Notes under the pieces: generated by a model
Database searches by the model: none
What the model was told of the DNA's origin: nothing
The model's input: the letters and a program-made list of their open reading frames with translations, nothing else
Assembly: GCA_014898425.1 (NCBI GenBank)
Contig: RCSZ01000005.1
Span: 2,010,501-2,074,500, forward strand
DNA from: Botryotinia globosa
Lineage: Eukaryota; Ascomycota; Leotiomycetes; Helotiales; Sclerotiniaceae
Reading direction: 5' to 3'
Length of the DNA stretch: 64,000 bases
Made by a program: the position numbers and the translations under genes
Shown here: piece by piece, positions 12,177 through 25,339 of the stretch
Numbering within the stretch: position 1 is the stretch's first letter
Layout: each line of letters opens with the position of its first letter

Positions 12177-15100
12177 GGCTCAAGGAGGTTTCGTGAACGT
12201 GTTGATGAGAGGATATTGACGCAAGGTAGTAGAATACTGCATCAAGACCCGATTTGATGGGTATGTTAGATTAATCCGCGATATCAAAGTGACAGTGTTT
12301 AAAGTCCGATTCTATTTTCAGAGCTTTGCCTTATTATTGCTTTTTATGTCCATACTGTAGTCCGATTCGGGATCAATTCTGCTGAAGGTCGAGGGACGAT
12401 GATTTAGATGTCAGGTCAGGTGAGTGAGGTATGTTTGGCTGGAAAGGACAAAGTTTGCCCCTGATTCGGAATAGTAATTAAATTGAAGAAAAAGCAAGTT
12501 CAATTCGACACTCAGGTGCTTCGAATGGTCTTCATGTGAGGGTCGACAATCCGATGTTTTGAATAGTCAATTTTAAAATCGATAATCGATAATCGATAAT
12601 TGATAATCGATAATCGATAATCGAACACTGTTTTATATTAGGCGTGATTTGGGAGAGGGGTTTCAATATATAAGAATCAATGACAAATTGACAAGAGACG
12701 ATATGTATATCAATCAAGAAGGACCTCTCTCGAGTAGCAGGTACGACTGACTGAATGAAGTGAAGTCGGCGTAAAGAAGGAAATGTATATGGTAGAGTAT
12801 TGGATTGAAAGAATTGGAGATCCAAAGTTGTTACAGCAAGGCTTTTCCCGTCAAATAATGATTCACTTGGTAATACTTGGTGGTTACCTTGGATCTGGAT
12901 TTGAATCCAACATATGGATGGCGTGACAATGAATTTTTAGATTTCTAGATTTCTAGATTTCTAGATTTCTCGAGTATCTATCAATGATATATATCTTGAC
13001 AATTCTCCCTCATCCCTTCCGTACAAAGTATACGTACGTTTTGGAGGTCGTGTGCAGTGGTAGTGGTAGGAGAACAACACATTTCAGCCGAAGGATACCG
13101 AATCCGAGAATCTTCTTCTTATTTGTGTGGTGTATGGTGTATGGGACGTACTAGATATGTATGTAGGTAGTATAGATGGGATCCGTGTTCTAGAAAAAGA
13201 ATTGACAACAGAGCAAATATAAATTGTCGAGTCACACGATATGTAATACTTGCTTGCATATGCAACATGTGAAGAAAGAAGTATGAGGCTCCCCCAAGAT
13301 CTTATTTGTATGGCTGTCATGGTTGTCATCCATGGTCAATGGTCATACAATCTGTGGGCGAGAATTGGTCGAGTGTAGAGATGGATGCGAGGGAAGGTAA
13401 GGTGGCAAGGAGGGAAGGTAGGGAGGGATGAGTGTAATGGGGTGGAATGAGAGGAGAAGAGAAGGCAGCAATAGCCGCGATAGATACACCAATCGAGAAT
13501 TTATAGAATCTTTAGGCGAAAAGATAAGGTTAGACAACGACAACAACAATGTGTGAACACGAAAACACAAAGTCATCCCACGGTGATCACCTTATATGCT
13601 GATTACCTGGAACATTTACTTATACACGTTTGGCCACTTCAGATATTTACGCTTAATCTGTGTCTGAGCTATTATCCCTCTCCTCTACCTTATGAATCTA
13701 TAAAGTTGAGGAATGAGAAGTTGGTTGGACAGAGGGCCCTATCATTCATTTGAACCATCGACTCTGATATTCTATCATCGCCTGACATTGCTGTTATTGC
13801 TGAGGGCATTCTCTGTTCAACGGCTGTATAGGTAGGTAGTCAAGAATTTAAAATACTAATTAAATCATCAGCATTCAGCTCTGTCCGATTCCAAGCAAGC
13901 TTTACACGTCGAGATTATCAAGATTATCGACATCGTCGAGCTCAAAGCCGCCCAAGAACCCGAATATTCATTCCCAAACATGTATAAACTCGAGCGTCTT
14001 CAACTATTTATCCTTCACGATGGCCTGCCCTTCTGCCAGATGAAAATAAATCGGCGGCTTCTTATCTCTGCGTTTCTCCCAGCCTTTGGTGTGCGCGAAA
14101 GACGGCCGCAGATGGCGTCCTGTTCAATGATACTTTGAATATGAGGGGAATTCCGAGAAGGGTTCGAAGTGAGATAGCGGCATATACGTTCAACGTTCAA
14201 AGGCGATACATCGATCATCCCCTCCAAAACTGGCCTTATCATCAGCAATAATTACAACGTTAACTGCCAATACACCGAGGCGGACTCTTTCTACTTATCC
14301 TCGAGATTGCAGATTCCAACTGCTATCGATATTACATTATCTGCTGGGATATTGCTGGAACGTTTGTCTTTTCCGAGCCGTGGCAGTAGGCTTTGATTAG
14401 GTATTCTTATGTGATTTGGTGAGTACCTTCTCGGCCAAAGTAGAGGAGCTGGTGGGGTTCTCGCCTTTGATTCTTTCAATATACTTCTATGGGAGTTCCT
14501 GTTCCTCTAGATAATACTTTAGGGTATTAGCTACATACTCCCCATGAGTATTAGTTCTCGCGAGTTTGTCCCAGTGTAGACTTCATCTCACTAGTAGTGA
14601 CTCTATGTAGCTATTTCTTGTAGCTATTATTTCCCCAATATTTGTCATTGCAGATGTTTTCGGCTTCATAGACAGTGAGTGAGAATTTGAGAGAGATGAG
14701 AGTCATAGGGAAGCATGCCTACTCACCGCAAGATCATCTGACTTCCATATCCATACTTCCACACGAGTTAAGGTATCGAAGAAATTTCCAGAAGAATTCG
14801 ACTGGTCAAAATGCTTTGTCACTTCAATCTGCAAATATGAAGAAAGATGCGAAGCAAATTACTTATCCATTGCTCGCATCATACTACTTGACTTTTCAAG
14901 TAATCATTGCGCATCTGTCTTGCAATTCTCCTTTGATATAGAAGTCCTTGTTTTGCTTTGCTCCAACAACGTTATATATACTCACTGCTTCTGGCATCTC
15001 TAATCTGCTCAATCGAATTGGATGGTTTGTGTTTTGATTTATTCCTAGTTGCCATTTCATACTAGGTAGCTCTTGATGAGCCTACCTAGGTAATGACAGA

Positions 15101-15321
15101 TTCCAGAATTCTTTGGATCCATTTATGGTCGAGATTAGTGGGTGTTTTCACTCTAGACCGTTAAACCGTCATTCATCATCACCGACACTGATTTTTCGAA
15201 TTTGTTTCTTCCCCATATTCTTTTATTGCCCTCTTGATGAAACCGTTATTCGTACTTTAATCTAACACTTTATAACATTTGTTTACCGCATTATTCTCTT
15301 TAAATACCCTTCATTCACTCC
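12177..15321. other. Intergenic region without a convincing gene
   Basis: About 3.1 kb of mixed composition. It holds a seven-base tandem repeat (TAATCGA) at about 12577-12621 and a 'tagatttc' repeat at about 12936-12972. ORFs are at most 97 aa and lack recognisable motifs. The minus-strand frame at 14015-14248 looks somewhat protein-like (IDVSPLNVERICRYL) but has no start context or continuation I can defend; a gene relic is possible. Confidence 0.45.
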
Positions 15322-16046
15322 ATGATGGCTTCCGCATTCGTCAATACCCGTTCGAGCTCCCTGCCTACGAGACAAGTTATTCCGTCTCGAATCCACAGTC
15401 GAAACCGATCATCCTTACCCCCTTTCTCAGATTATCATCTGAACTCTAATTCTTTTACCAATGCAGAGAACTGGATGCGAGGTCTTATCTAGTAACTACC
15501 TAGTAATTCATGATACGATGATGTTCCGACCAATAAGTTTCCTCTGCTAACACGTTTTTAAAAGAAGATACCCAAGTCGCTCTTGAGTCCTTCGGGGAAC
15601 CCCTTTATGAGTGCACTTGAGTATAGAAAGCTAAGGCATGTTAGAAGACTCAATTTGTTGTCGTACAACGTTTTCAAGTCCCAGCGTGAACGGTTTGAAC
15701 AATTGTTATCTCGGTGCACCTCGGTCTTGGGTGTACAAATTTGGTATCCAGATCCTGCGCTGGTTAAAGCCGTGTGCGAAATGTTCTGCCTCTGTATTAG
15801 CGTGGTTTGCGTAAGTAGTGAACTCTTACCCGCTGCGTAGTGACATTCGACTTACAGCACTGGGAAAGAAAGCTTACACTTTGTCAAAGCAAATGCAATT
15901 GTCTGCACGCAGTCCCGTATTTGAAGGTCAACCCGGCGGATATTTCTTCGAAGTGATTGAAAGGCTGCGTGAGAAGACTGATTTTTTAAGTCAAGCATGT
16001 CTGAAAATCTTTGGGACGGATTTGTCTCTGATAGGCCAGGAAATCC
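15322..16046 (+). other. Possible 5' exons of the RING gene, frames not reconciled
   Basis: Three open stretches precede the RING exons. One starts at two consecutive ATGs at 15322 and runs 56 codons. One spans about 15565-15810 (SALEYRKLRHVRRLN and on) and ends exactly at a GTAAGT donor. One runs from a TACAG acceptor at 15857 into a frame containing SCCPICQLDHH. A good branch site (GCTAAC, about 15547) precedes the acceptor at 15564. However, no choice of GT/AG sites I tried keeps one reading frame through all of them. Either introns are unusual, there are frameshifts, or they are not one gene. Confidence 0.35.
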
Positions 16047-16714
16047 ATGCTACCTCATGTTGCCCAATATGTCAACTTGACCACCATACCCCACACTACT
16101 CGAAACTCCTGCACCCGGAAGATGAAGGGGGCACCCTTGAAAAGTCTACCACTACTTGATGAAATACCACGGCTATCGGTAAGCAATCACCTGCGAATTT
16201 CAATCTCTTATTGAAATGCATAATCAAATCATAATGCAGATGCTAACCAGAATAACCATTGCCACAGAAGCCTGATGAATGCGTTGTTTGTTGCGGACCT
16301 AATTATATGCCCGTGGCCACTATACCCTGCGGTCATAGACATACCTGCTTAACATGCATTATTCGATGGACTCAAAGCGAAGAGGGAGCTCCTCCTAATG
16401 GATGCCCTTATCGCCGTGCCAAGATCGCTCGCTTGAAACTATTCATGCCATATCCTCGATTCCGAGTCGAAGACTCTCAAACGAAATCGAAATACTCACT
16501 CGCGAAACCCTTTGCGGAAACAGAAATGGGTTATGAAGAAATGGAGGAGAGGCAGAAAGAAGTAGTGGGGTTTGTAAACTTGGTGGGGCCTTGGGTCTGG
16601 CGGGTTTCGAAAGAGGATAGAAAAAAATTTGTAGCACAGCGAAGGCAGGAACGGAGGCGCTGGAGATTGAGATTGAGAAGGAAAGCTATAGCTCAGAAGG
16701 CCAAAGCCATTTAA
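16047..16714 (+). CDS. RING-type zinc-finger protein, last zinc ligand lost
   Basis: The minimal coherent model is join(16047..16178, 16268..16714), 192 aa. The donor GTAAGC at 16179 and acceptor CCACAG at 16267 join in phase 0, with a TGCTAAC branch site in the 89-nt intron. The second exon opens with a RING-like pattern: ECVVC, then IPCGH, RHTCLTC and GCPY. RING domains usually bind two zinc ions and act as E3 ubiquitin ligases. Here the terminal CPxCR reads CPYRR, so the final Cys (codon at 16412) is Arg. The C terminus is very basic (RRQERRRWRLRLRRK). Further 5' exons may exist. With the upstream frame conflicts, the gene could be degenerate. Confidence 0.55.
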
Positions 16715-17596
16715 TCGAGATGTTTAGGAAATGGGATTCGTCATTTCAGAGGTACATACAAGGGTGTCGCTATAATGGTCATGGCGATTGTAATATCGGG
16801 ATCGAATAATATCTGATTTGAACAGTAGTATGTTTTTGGGCATATAGATATTGGGTTAGAGGAACTGGGTTTTCAAAAATTTCTCTTACTTTTAATGAGA
16901 GAGAAGACGAGGATGCAGAATCTATCAATGTTTCTCGAGTGGTCGACTTTTTTGGTAAGTCACTTGCTCGCGCTTATACGAATTTGAGCCCTTCTAAAGG
17001 GTGAGGCGTAGGTTGTTAGAGAGGTTTGTCGGGCGAGGGTTATGCTGCTGCTGTTGGTGAAGCTTTTATTTGGTACATTGATGGAAGTGGAATTTTTGAG
17101 GGAGGAGCGGTGATCACGTGGTGATGGTTTTTGGAGGGGAGATGTGTGTGGCTATTCGGGGATTATCAGATCTCTTTATGCTAGCCATATCTCATATACT
17201 CTGCCTCCACGGTAGTGGCTCTCGGAGAGGCAGCGGAGCGTCACATATTTTTACTTATCTTATTCCAAACTCCATTTTGCTCGCTATGCTCAAAAGACGA
17301 CTGACTTCATCTTTCCGTTGATATTATTTCTATCATGGCTTGAATTAATAATTCCGGTGACTGGCAGTCAGTCATCTTGCCCGGGGACTATTTTTTGTGT
17401 GACACAGCATGCCGAGACTTTTGAATATACTGTATCTTCAATTGAATTTCTTCTCCTTTAAAGCTTCATCTGAGGTTTGTTTCTTCTTTTCCACTTTTAT
17501 TAATCATTGGTTTATAGCGGCATCTTTCTACGTTCTTTATATATTTATTGGTCTTTATTATATTTTCGTTGAAGTAAAAGTCTATAATTAAAATCC
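16715..17596. other. Intergenic transition into an A+T-rich transposon block
   Basis: Ordinary composition to about 17400, then rapidly A+T-rich. ORFs of 60-67 aa lack motifs. No gene or RNA recognised. Confidence 0.5.
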
Positions 17597-17841
17597 TTAG
17601 AGTACGTTCGAATCGACTTATTTTAGTTTATTTCAATTATTAGATCTCATCTATTTAGTAAATATTGCTTACTAAGTTCAAATAATCAGTTTACTGAATG
17701 CTTGAAGTTATAAAATAAAATATTAGGAATTGTTTGATTATAAATAATTCCTAATATTTCTAATAAATTAAAATAGCAAATGCTTTTAAGATTGTTATAT
17801 ATTAGTTGTAAAATAGCTTTTTGAAGTTTTATAACTAAGAA
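17597..17841. repeat. Inverted-repeat copy left of the gypsy element
   Basis: This ~245-bp segment begins TTAGAGTACGTTCGAATCGAC. Its reverse complement is found at about 24556-24795 on the other side of the gypsy element, with differences mostly C/T or G/A. It ends with AAGAA, the left target duplication of the retrotransposon, so it belonged to a DNA repeat present before that insertion. Confidence 0.7.
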
Positions 17842-17991
17842 TGTCACGGCGCCAACTACGTTGCTTTTGTGCCTTAGGTACAAACCCTTAGTGTGCTCTT
17901 AGCATACCCTACTTCCTATAATAGAACCTCAACCTTTTATAATACTTAAAATCTTTATGGTATAATATAAGTCTTTACCTATACCTTAACA
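17842..17991 (+). repeat. 5' LTR of the gypsy element, largely unmutated
   Basis: 150 bp, from TGTCACGGCG to CCTTAACA. It keeps several CG dinucleotides that the 3' LTR has lost. In the first 22 positions the two LTRs differ at 11, all of them G-to-A or C-to-T in the 3' copy. Confidence 0.9.
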
Positions 17992-20900
17992 ATTTGTATT
18001 ATTTATTTAGAAGCTATTATAACTTTATTTTAAATATTTATTCAAATTGTATTGTTTTGATTATTTTAATTCTATTGAAATTACAATTTAATTATATTGA
18101 TCAAATCTATCATTGATTTATTATAAATAACTTTACTATTTTTCAGCAAAGTTATTTGATTATATTAAAATATATTCATATTGACCTATTGATATTTTAT
18201 AGCTATAAAAGTATTCTAGAGATAGTTAATCAAGCGGCTATATCTAATCTATTTTTATAATTCCTTTTTTTGAATTACATCATTGATTCTATCAAAACTG
18301 ATATTTCTTTATTTACAAATTTATTCAATAATTCGAATATTATATATTTTACAATTGTTTAAATTATATTTATTTTGATTAAAACAATTATAATTTTATT
18401 ATAAGAATAAGTTATTGTAATATATATTCAAATTAATAAAGCTCAATTATGGATTATTAAATTGTAAGATATAATTAAGATATTAAAGATTGCTATTTAT
18501 AATAACCCAAAAGCTTTGTTTTATTAAAGATACTTTACTTTTTTTGAAAAATTCAGTAATAATAAATAAAATATTATAAAATATTAGGATTAATATATAG
18601 TGTTTTGTAATATAATTAATTATTATTTAATTATAAATTATAAAAACGAATTAGAGTTTTAATGAATTATATTTCTTATCAATTTATTTTTTGGTTTAGT
18701 TTATATAAATAATTAAATATATTTTAATACAATTATAAATAATCTATGTGATTTCGATTTCTAACTCTTTAAATAATATATTATAATAAGTATTTAAAGT
18801 GAATTGAATAAATAATATTAAATCTTTAATCTTTTATAAAAGGTTTTTATAGATTATAATAAATGTAAGATAAAAAAAACTCTATTTGATAATTTCATTA
18901 TTGAATTTAAACAATTTGTTATTAAATATAGGAAAACTATTGAATAATAAATCGTTAATTTCAAACTTAAGGTTTTATAAAAATTGATTAATATTTCAAT
19001 TAATTGTTTTAATAAACTCTTTGCTATTAATATTAATATATAAATAATCTAATAACAAAATATTTATAATAATCTAAAAGAGAAAACTTATTTTGATAAT
19101 CAATAAAAAAACCAAAATATTAATTTCAGTTATAACCAATCGAAATATTACAATAGAAAACCAGCCCCAACTATAGCTCTCTCTATATTAAAACTATCTA
19201 ATAACCCTATACAACTAGATATTATTTGATAAAGTTAACACCCCCCACTCTATTATATTCGAAAACAATATTTTGATTTTGGTTTTTGTTTTTATTATAA
19301 AAAACTAGATTATATTAAAAACAATTATAATAAAAAACAAACTAATAATACAAAATACAATATCAATATTAATACAAAATATAACTTTTATATTAATTAC
19401 TTCTTTATAGTTAATCAATATCAAAGCTCTAAATCCTATTGTAATATTATTAATTTCTTATATCAAAACTTATTTCTATTCATTAATTGTTTTCTGTTTA
19501 TCAATTGTTTTCCAATTATATTATTATATTATATTTCATTAATCCCTTTTAGCCTTATTTAAGAACTTAATTTGGAAGAGTATATTAAGAGATTTATTTA
19601 TTCAAAAAAGAATAGAAGTTTTATTCTCTAGTTTAATATATCAAAAGATTAATTTCAATTCACAATTGCAAATCGAAGTTTTTTATAGGAAATTTACCTT
19701 TGTAGATTAAAAGATCAATTATATTTAAAGATTCTTTATATTTTAGAACAATAAATAATAAATCTCTTAAAATCTTAATGAAAATCTTCTTTATATTTAA
19801 TATAACTATTCCGTTTATTAATTTTATAGATAATAAAACTACAAGTTATAACTTTATTAATAAAAAAGTTATCTCTAAATTTCAAATATCTATATACCTC
19901 CTCCTCTATACTTATTATCTACTTCTAACTAATAAAAAGCTTTTTAATATTCTTTTTTAATATACATTTTTAAATATACAAATTAATAATTATTAAAAAA
20001 TCAATTTATTTTATATTACTATTTTATCAATTATAAATCCAATAATTCTCAATCTCCTTTAATTTCAATATTATAATCCTATTATTAATTGATTAATAAT
20101 AATATTTAAATTTATATTTATATATTACTCAAAATATTACTATCCTATTAATATTATAACAACTATTATCCCTAATACATCTAATAATTACAAAATAACT
20201 TTATTAAAAAGTAGTAAAGTTATATTAATCAACCCCAAACCATTTCTACAAAAGCTTGTTTCGAAATCAGCTTTTATAAAAGATATTATCAATAAAAGCT
20301 TCAAAATTAAATTCTTATTACCTCGAAATTAATTAGCAATTCTTGAATTTATTAAGATTCTGAATATTTAAAGAAATCCCAATATTACCAATCTTGAAAA
20401 TAATAAAAACAAAAACCCTTATTACATTCACTATATTAATAATAAAACAAACATTCAAACTAGAATAATTCTTAATTGTTTATCCTTAAAATTAACTCTA
20501 ATTTGATTTATTATTAATTCCAGAAAGTATAAAAGATTATTATAAAATCAGAATACTTTATTCTTATTATTATTATCATTATTGAATTCTTTAAACAAGC
20601 TATTCGATATTATACAAAATATTCACCTCGAAATATAAGATATAAAGTTCTTTACAATTAATAGTTTTATATAATTTTATAAGAATAATAATATTTATAT
20701 TACAAAAATGTTCTGAAACAAATTAAATAGAATCTATAATCTATATTATATAATAATTAAGGATTTTATTCAATTATATTAAGATTTAATAAATAATAAT
20801 ATCAATAAGTTTATAGAAAAAACAAATCAATCTATCCCTTCCACATCAGAAATCCAAAATAAACTGCCTTTTTGGCTTTATAATCTATATCCAAAATTCC

Positions 20901-23900
20901 TACCCTTTTTTATTAATAAACTTTCATTATAATACTTATAGGATTATAAAATCAAGATTATACCAAACAAGGAATTATTATATAATAAGAGTCATTTAAT
21001 ATCCCTAATTAAACTTCAAATTATTTATAGATAATTTGATAACAATCTAAATAAAAGATTTATTTGGGAATTTTGTTTCTGATTAATCATTTTATTTCTT
21101 TTAATTATTAAATCAAAAAAAGGTATTTGAATTTATTAAGATTATCAGAATCTAAACAATATTATTATTAAAAACTAATATTTTTTATTATTAATTAAAG
21201 AAATCCTCAATATTTTATATTACATTAAAATCTATATCAAGCTTAATATTATCACTATTTTCAATAAATTACAAATTACAAAAAACTATAAATAAAAAAC
21301 TGTTTTTATTATTCATTTCAATTTATTTAAATTATTAATAATACCCTTTAGATTTTATAATATATTAATCTTATTCCAAAATTATATCAATTATATTCTT
21401 TTTGATTTTCTAAATAGGATTTGTATAATATATTTAAATAATATTTTGATTTATTCTAAAAATATTATAGATTATAAAGAATATATCCACAAGATTATCC
21501 AATAATTAATTGATATCAAATTATAAATCAATATTAATAAATACAAATTTGAGATAAAAAGAATTAAATACCTTGATTTAATTATTACCCCAAAAAATAT
21601 AAAAATAAATTCAAAAAAAGTCAATATTATATTCAATTAAAAATTATTAATTAAATTCAAAGATTTCTAATATTTCCTTGGATTTGTTAATTTTTATTGA
21701 TATTTTATTTACAATTTTTTCAAGATTGCAAAGCCCCTCAATTACCTTTTGAAAAAGAAAAAAATATAGAATTAGGATTCTAAACAGAAAAATGTTTTTA
21801 TAATACTAAAGAATATTTTCTTCTCTATTCCAATCTTTATTATATTTAATTATTATTGTTATATAGTAATCGAGATTAATGCTTTCAATTAAATTACAAA
21901 TAATATTCTTTTGTAATATAATAATAAAGGAAATCTATATTCAATAATATATTTCTTATTAAAATATAATACTATTGAATACAATTATAAGATTTATAAT
22001 AAAGAATTTCTAGTAATTATAAAATCATTAAAGGAATAAAGATCAAAACTATATAGTACTTAGGAATTATTCGAAATTATTATTGATTATAAAAACCTCG
22101 AATATTTTATATTAATAAAAATACTGAATTAATAATAAGCTAGATAAGCCGAATTCTTATTAGGATTTAATTTCCATATTATATATCAATCCAATTATAA
22201 AACTATTTATTCTAATATTTTGAATTACAAAATTAAAAACTACTTAATATATATTAATCCTAACAATAATTGAATTAAGAATTGTTTACAAATAATCCTT
22301 TCAAAATGAATATTTGATATCATTATATTTAAGAACATTATTTAACAAGCGAATAGCAATTTAGATCTAATTATAATTCTAATGAGTATAATCATTCCTA
22401 ATATTAATAAATCAATTAATGATTTCATTAACAAAGTATACAAATTATTTAAATTAATTATAATTATATATACAATACTTCGAAATCCCTTTATTTATTA
22501 TTAGCTATTAAATATTTGAAAGAATTTTTGAATAGTTTTATAAGATTATAGATTAATCAATAATAAAATCTTTTATTATAATTATCTCTTTGTTTTTCTT
22601 TTTATCAAACTTTATATACAAATTATATATTGTATATATTCAATCAAATCAATCAAATATTTAGATTATATCAAAACTATTAATCTCATTTTTTATATAT
22701 ATTAATAGCCTAATATATCTAAAAAAATCGAAACATTTATATAAACTTATCAATTCTATTTTCATATCAAAACCTTCCATCTCATTACATTTGAATTCCT
22801 TAAACCTTTATCAATACTATTCCATCCCTAATCAAATATCTCTATCGATTATATTACATTATTACTAATCAATAAATACTATAGAAAGAAATATCAATAT
22901 ATTATTACAATTATCTACCATCTAATCAAAATACAATATTTTATACTAATAATAAAACTATCTACAAAAAAATTTGTAAATCGATTTATTAAAAAGATAT
23001 ATTATTTATATAATATTTCTAATAATATTATATTTAATAAAAACTTCCAATTTATTTCTAAATTCTAAAAATATCTATCTAAATACTTATTGATTATTTT
23101 AAAACAATCTTTTTCATTCTATTTCGAATTTAATAATTAAATAAAAAAAATCAATATTATAATCAAATAATACCTTCATACCTTTATAAATTTCTATCAA
23201 AATAATTAGCTTAATTAACTCCTATTTACAAAGTTTATATTAAATAATACTACATCAAAAGCCACCAATATATCCCCATTCTTTATCAATTACAATTATT
23301 ATCTATACTTCAAAATTGAATTATTTATATTAATTCTATTGAATTTATTATATCAAAAAAAACAAGAGTTTCTTAAAATTAATAAGATTACAAATAGATT
23401 TAATCTTATTTTAATTAAACTCAAAACACTTATAATTCAATTAATTTAGAAATATAAAGATTATATTAACAGAATCTAAACTGATATTTCTCTTTATAAA
23501 AAAAATAATAAAATATAGATTAATATAAAGAATATAAAAACTAATTATTTAATAAAAAAAAAAATAATAAATTTTTTTTTTTTATAAAATCCTTAAAGTC
23601 TACAAACAAGCCTGCCTATTACAATTTCTAATCAATTTCAAGATTTTTCTAATATTTTATAACTCATTATTTCGATTGCTTTATTATTTATTAAAATTAC
23701 TAAATCAAAATATTATTAATGTCACTAAATTATATAGAAATCAAAACCAAGTTTTTAAAAAAAATAACAAAATATATAAAAAAATTGAATAATAAGAATT
23801 CAAGGAAATTCTTGATTATTATAATAAATATAATTTCTATTATTATATCAAATAAAGTATTATTCATTATTATAATAATCAGCTGAAAACCTTCAAAACT

Positions 23901-24243
23901 AAAAGAAAATGATTATTATATTTTACCTAATATATCCAAACAAATCAAATTTGTTTATATAAATTGGATTCAAAAAGTCTATTATCTCAAATATTATTAT
24001 ATTAGAAATAACTTTTAAATAAGGATTGAATAAATCAAAAAAGATTTGTTAATTGATTACTATTTTAAAAACAATTTGTTTTAATTTTATAATAAAAATT
24101 AAAATATTTTAATATTATTTTAAGGGATTTTAGGTTTTTATTTAATCAATATTGAACCGATTCCTTATAACTTTATTGAAAAATAACAAAGTTAGTTTAT
24201 ACTTTAATTTGTTTAGAATAAATAAATTCTAAAAAGAAGGTAT

Positions 24244-24393
24244 TATTATAATATCAATTATATTGTTTTTATGTTTTAAATATGAACCTTTAGTATACTC
24301 TTTGTATACTCTATTTTCTATAATAGAGTTTCAATCTTTTATAGTATTTAGAACCCTTATGATACAATATAAGTCTTTATCTATACCTTAACA
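24244..24393 (+). repeat. 3' LTR of the gypsy element, strongly mutated
   Basis: Exactly 150 bp when aligned with the 5' LTR, so the copies differ mainly by substitution. Its first bases read TATTATAATATC, so the terminal TG has become TA. The last ~60 bp match the 5' LTR well. Confidence 0.9.
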
Positions 24394-24955
24394 AAGAATA
24401 TATTCGATTTGTTTTCTTATTTATTTAGAGAAATTTATAATGTTGTTAAAATGGTAAGGGTATTAAGGCTAATATATTTGAGTGATATTAAATAATATTT
24501 GAATAATATTGAAAAATGATAGGAGTAGATAATAATAAAGATTTGATAATATATTAGTTATAAAGCTTTAAAAAGCTGCTTTATAATCAATATATAATAA
24601 TCTTGAAAGTATTTGTTATTTTAATTTATTAGGAATGTTAGAAATTATTTGTAATCAAATAATTCCTAATATTTTATTTCATAACCTCAAGTGTTTGATA
24701 AACTAATTATCTAAATTTAGTAAGCAATATTTATTAAATAAATAGAATCTAATAATTAAAATAAGCTAAAATAAGTCGATCCGAATACATCCTAATATAT
24801 TATCAAATCTTTATTATTATCTACCTCTATTATTTTTTAACATTACTTAAATATTATTTAATATCACTCAAATATATTAGTTTCAATACTTCTACTATTT
24901 TAACAATATTATAAATTTCTTCAAATAAATAAGAAAACGAACCAAACGCACCCTT
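24394..24955. mobile_element. Fold-back DNA element with long inverted arms
   Basis: The outer ~150-bp arms (about 24394-24553 and 24797-24955) are reverse complements of one another. The right end reads CGAACCAAACGCACCCTT and the left end is its A+T-shifted equivalent. The centre (about 24556-24795) is an inverted copy of the sequence at 17597-17841. No ORF is present. It looks like a non-autonomous MITE or fold-back unit, or two MITEs nested in opposite orientation. The gypsy target duplication coincides with its left terminus. Confidence 0.65.
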
Positions 24956-25339
24956 AATATATACCGAGGCCTATAACGCGCATTTGGCCAAAACCCCAAA
25001 AATAGATTTCTGCCTGAAGCAAAAAAAATTTCTATAATTTGTATGGTGTGTTCATAGAAATCTTGGAAAGAAAAATTGTATTATATAGAACAATATAAAT
25101 TATAATTTTATTATAAAAAATATTATATTATTAGAAAGCTTTTATTATTATTAATATTATTATAATCTTAAAATCTATTTTAGGATTCTTGAAAAGAAGT
25201 GTACTAATATTCCAGTTTTAATATAAAATCTTTTTTGAATAATTTTCTTTTTATATACAGATTATTATATTATAAGCGAAAGAATTCTGATAAGGATTCT
25301 TATCTTACTTATTTCGAATTCGAATTTAAATATTAAATT

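Larger units (their letters stand above)
17842..24393 (+). mobile_element. Ty3/gypsy LTR retrotransposon, full length, RIP-degraded
   Basis: It has two 150-bp LTRs (17842-17991 and 24244-24393), ends TG...CA on the 5' copy, and a perfect 5-bp target duplication AAGAA at 17837-17841 and 24394-24398. The interior is extremely A+T-rich with stops in every frame, but protein remnants read on the plus strand. They run in gypsy order: a possible protease (NFINKK region, about 19.8 kb), then reverse transcriptase at about 21.24-21.56 kb, where the catalytic YLDD box reads YLNN followed by ILIYSKN. RNase H follows (about 21.7-22.2 kb, with DYKNLEYF) and an integrase-like stretch to about 23.6 kb. Stops and D-to-N changes fit G-to-A mutation. 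The element is inactive. Confidence 0.9.

Noticed and set aside
12577..12621. CRISPR-like regular repeats
   Set aside because: A contiguous seven-base tandem array without spacers in a eukaryotic genome; none of the tandem arrays in the window has CRISPR architecture.
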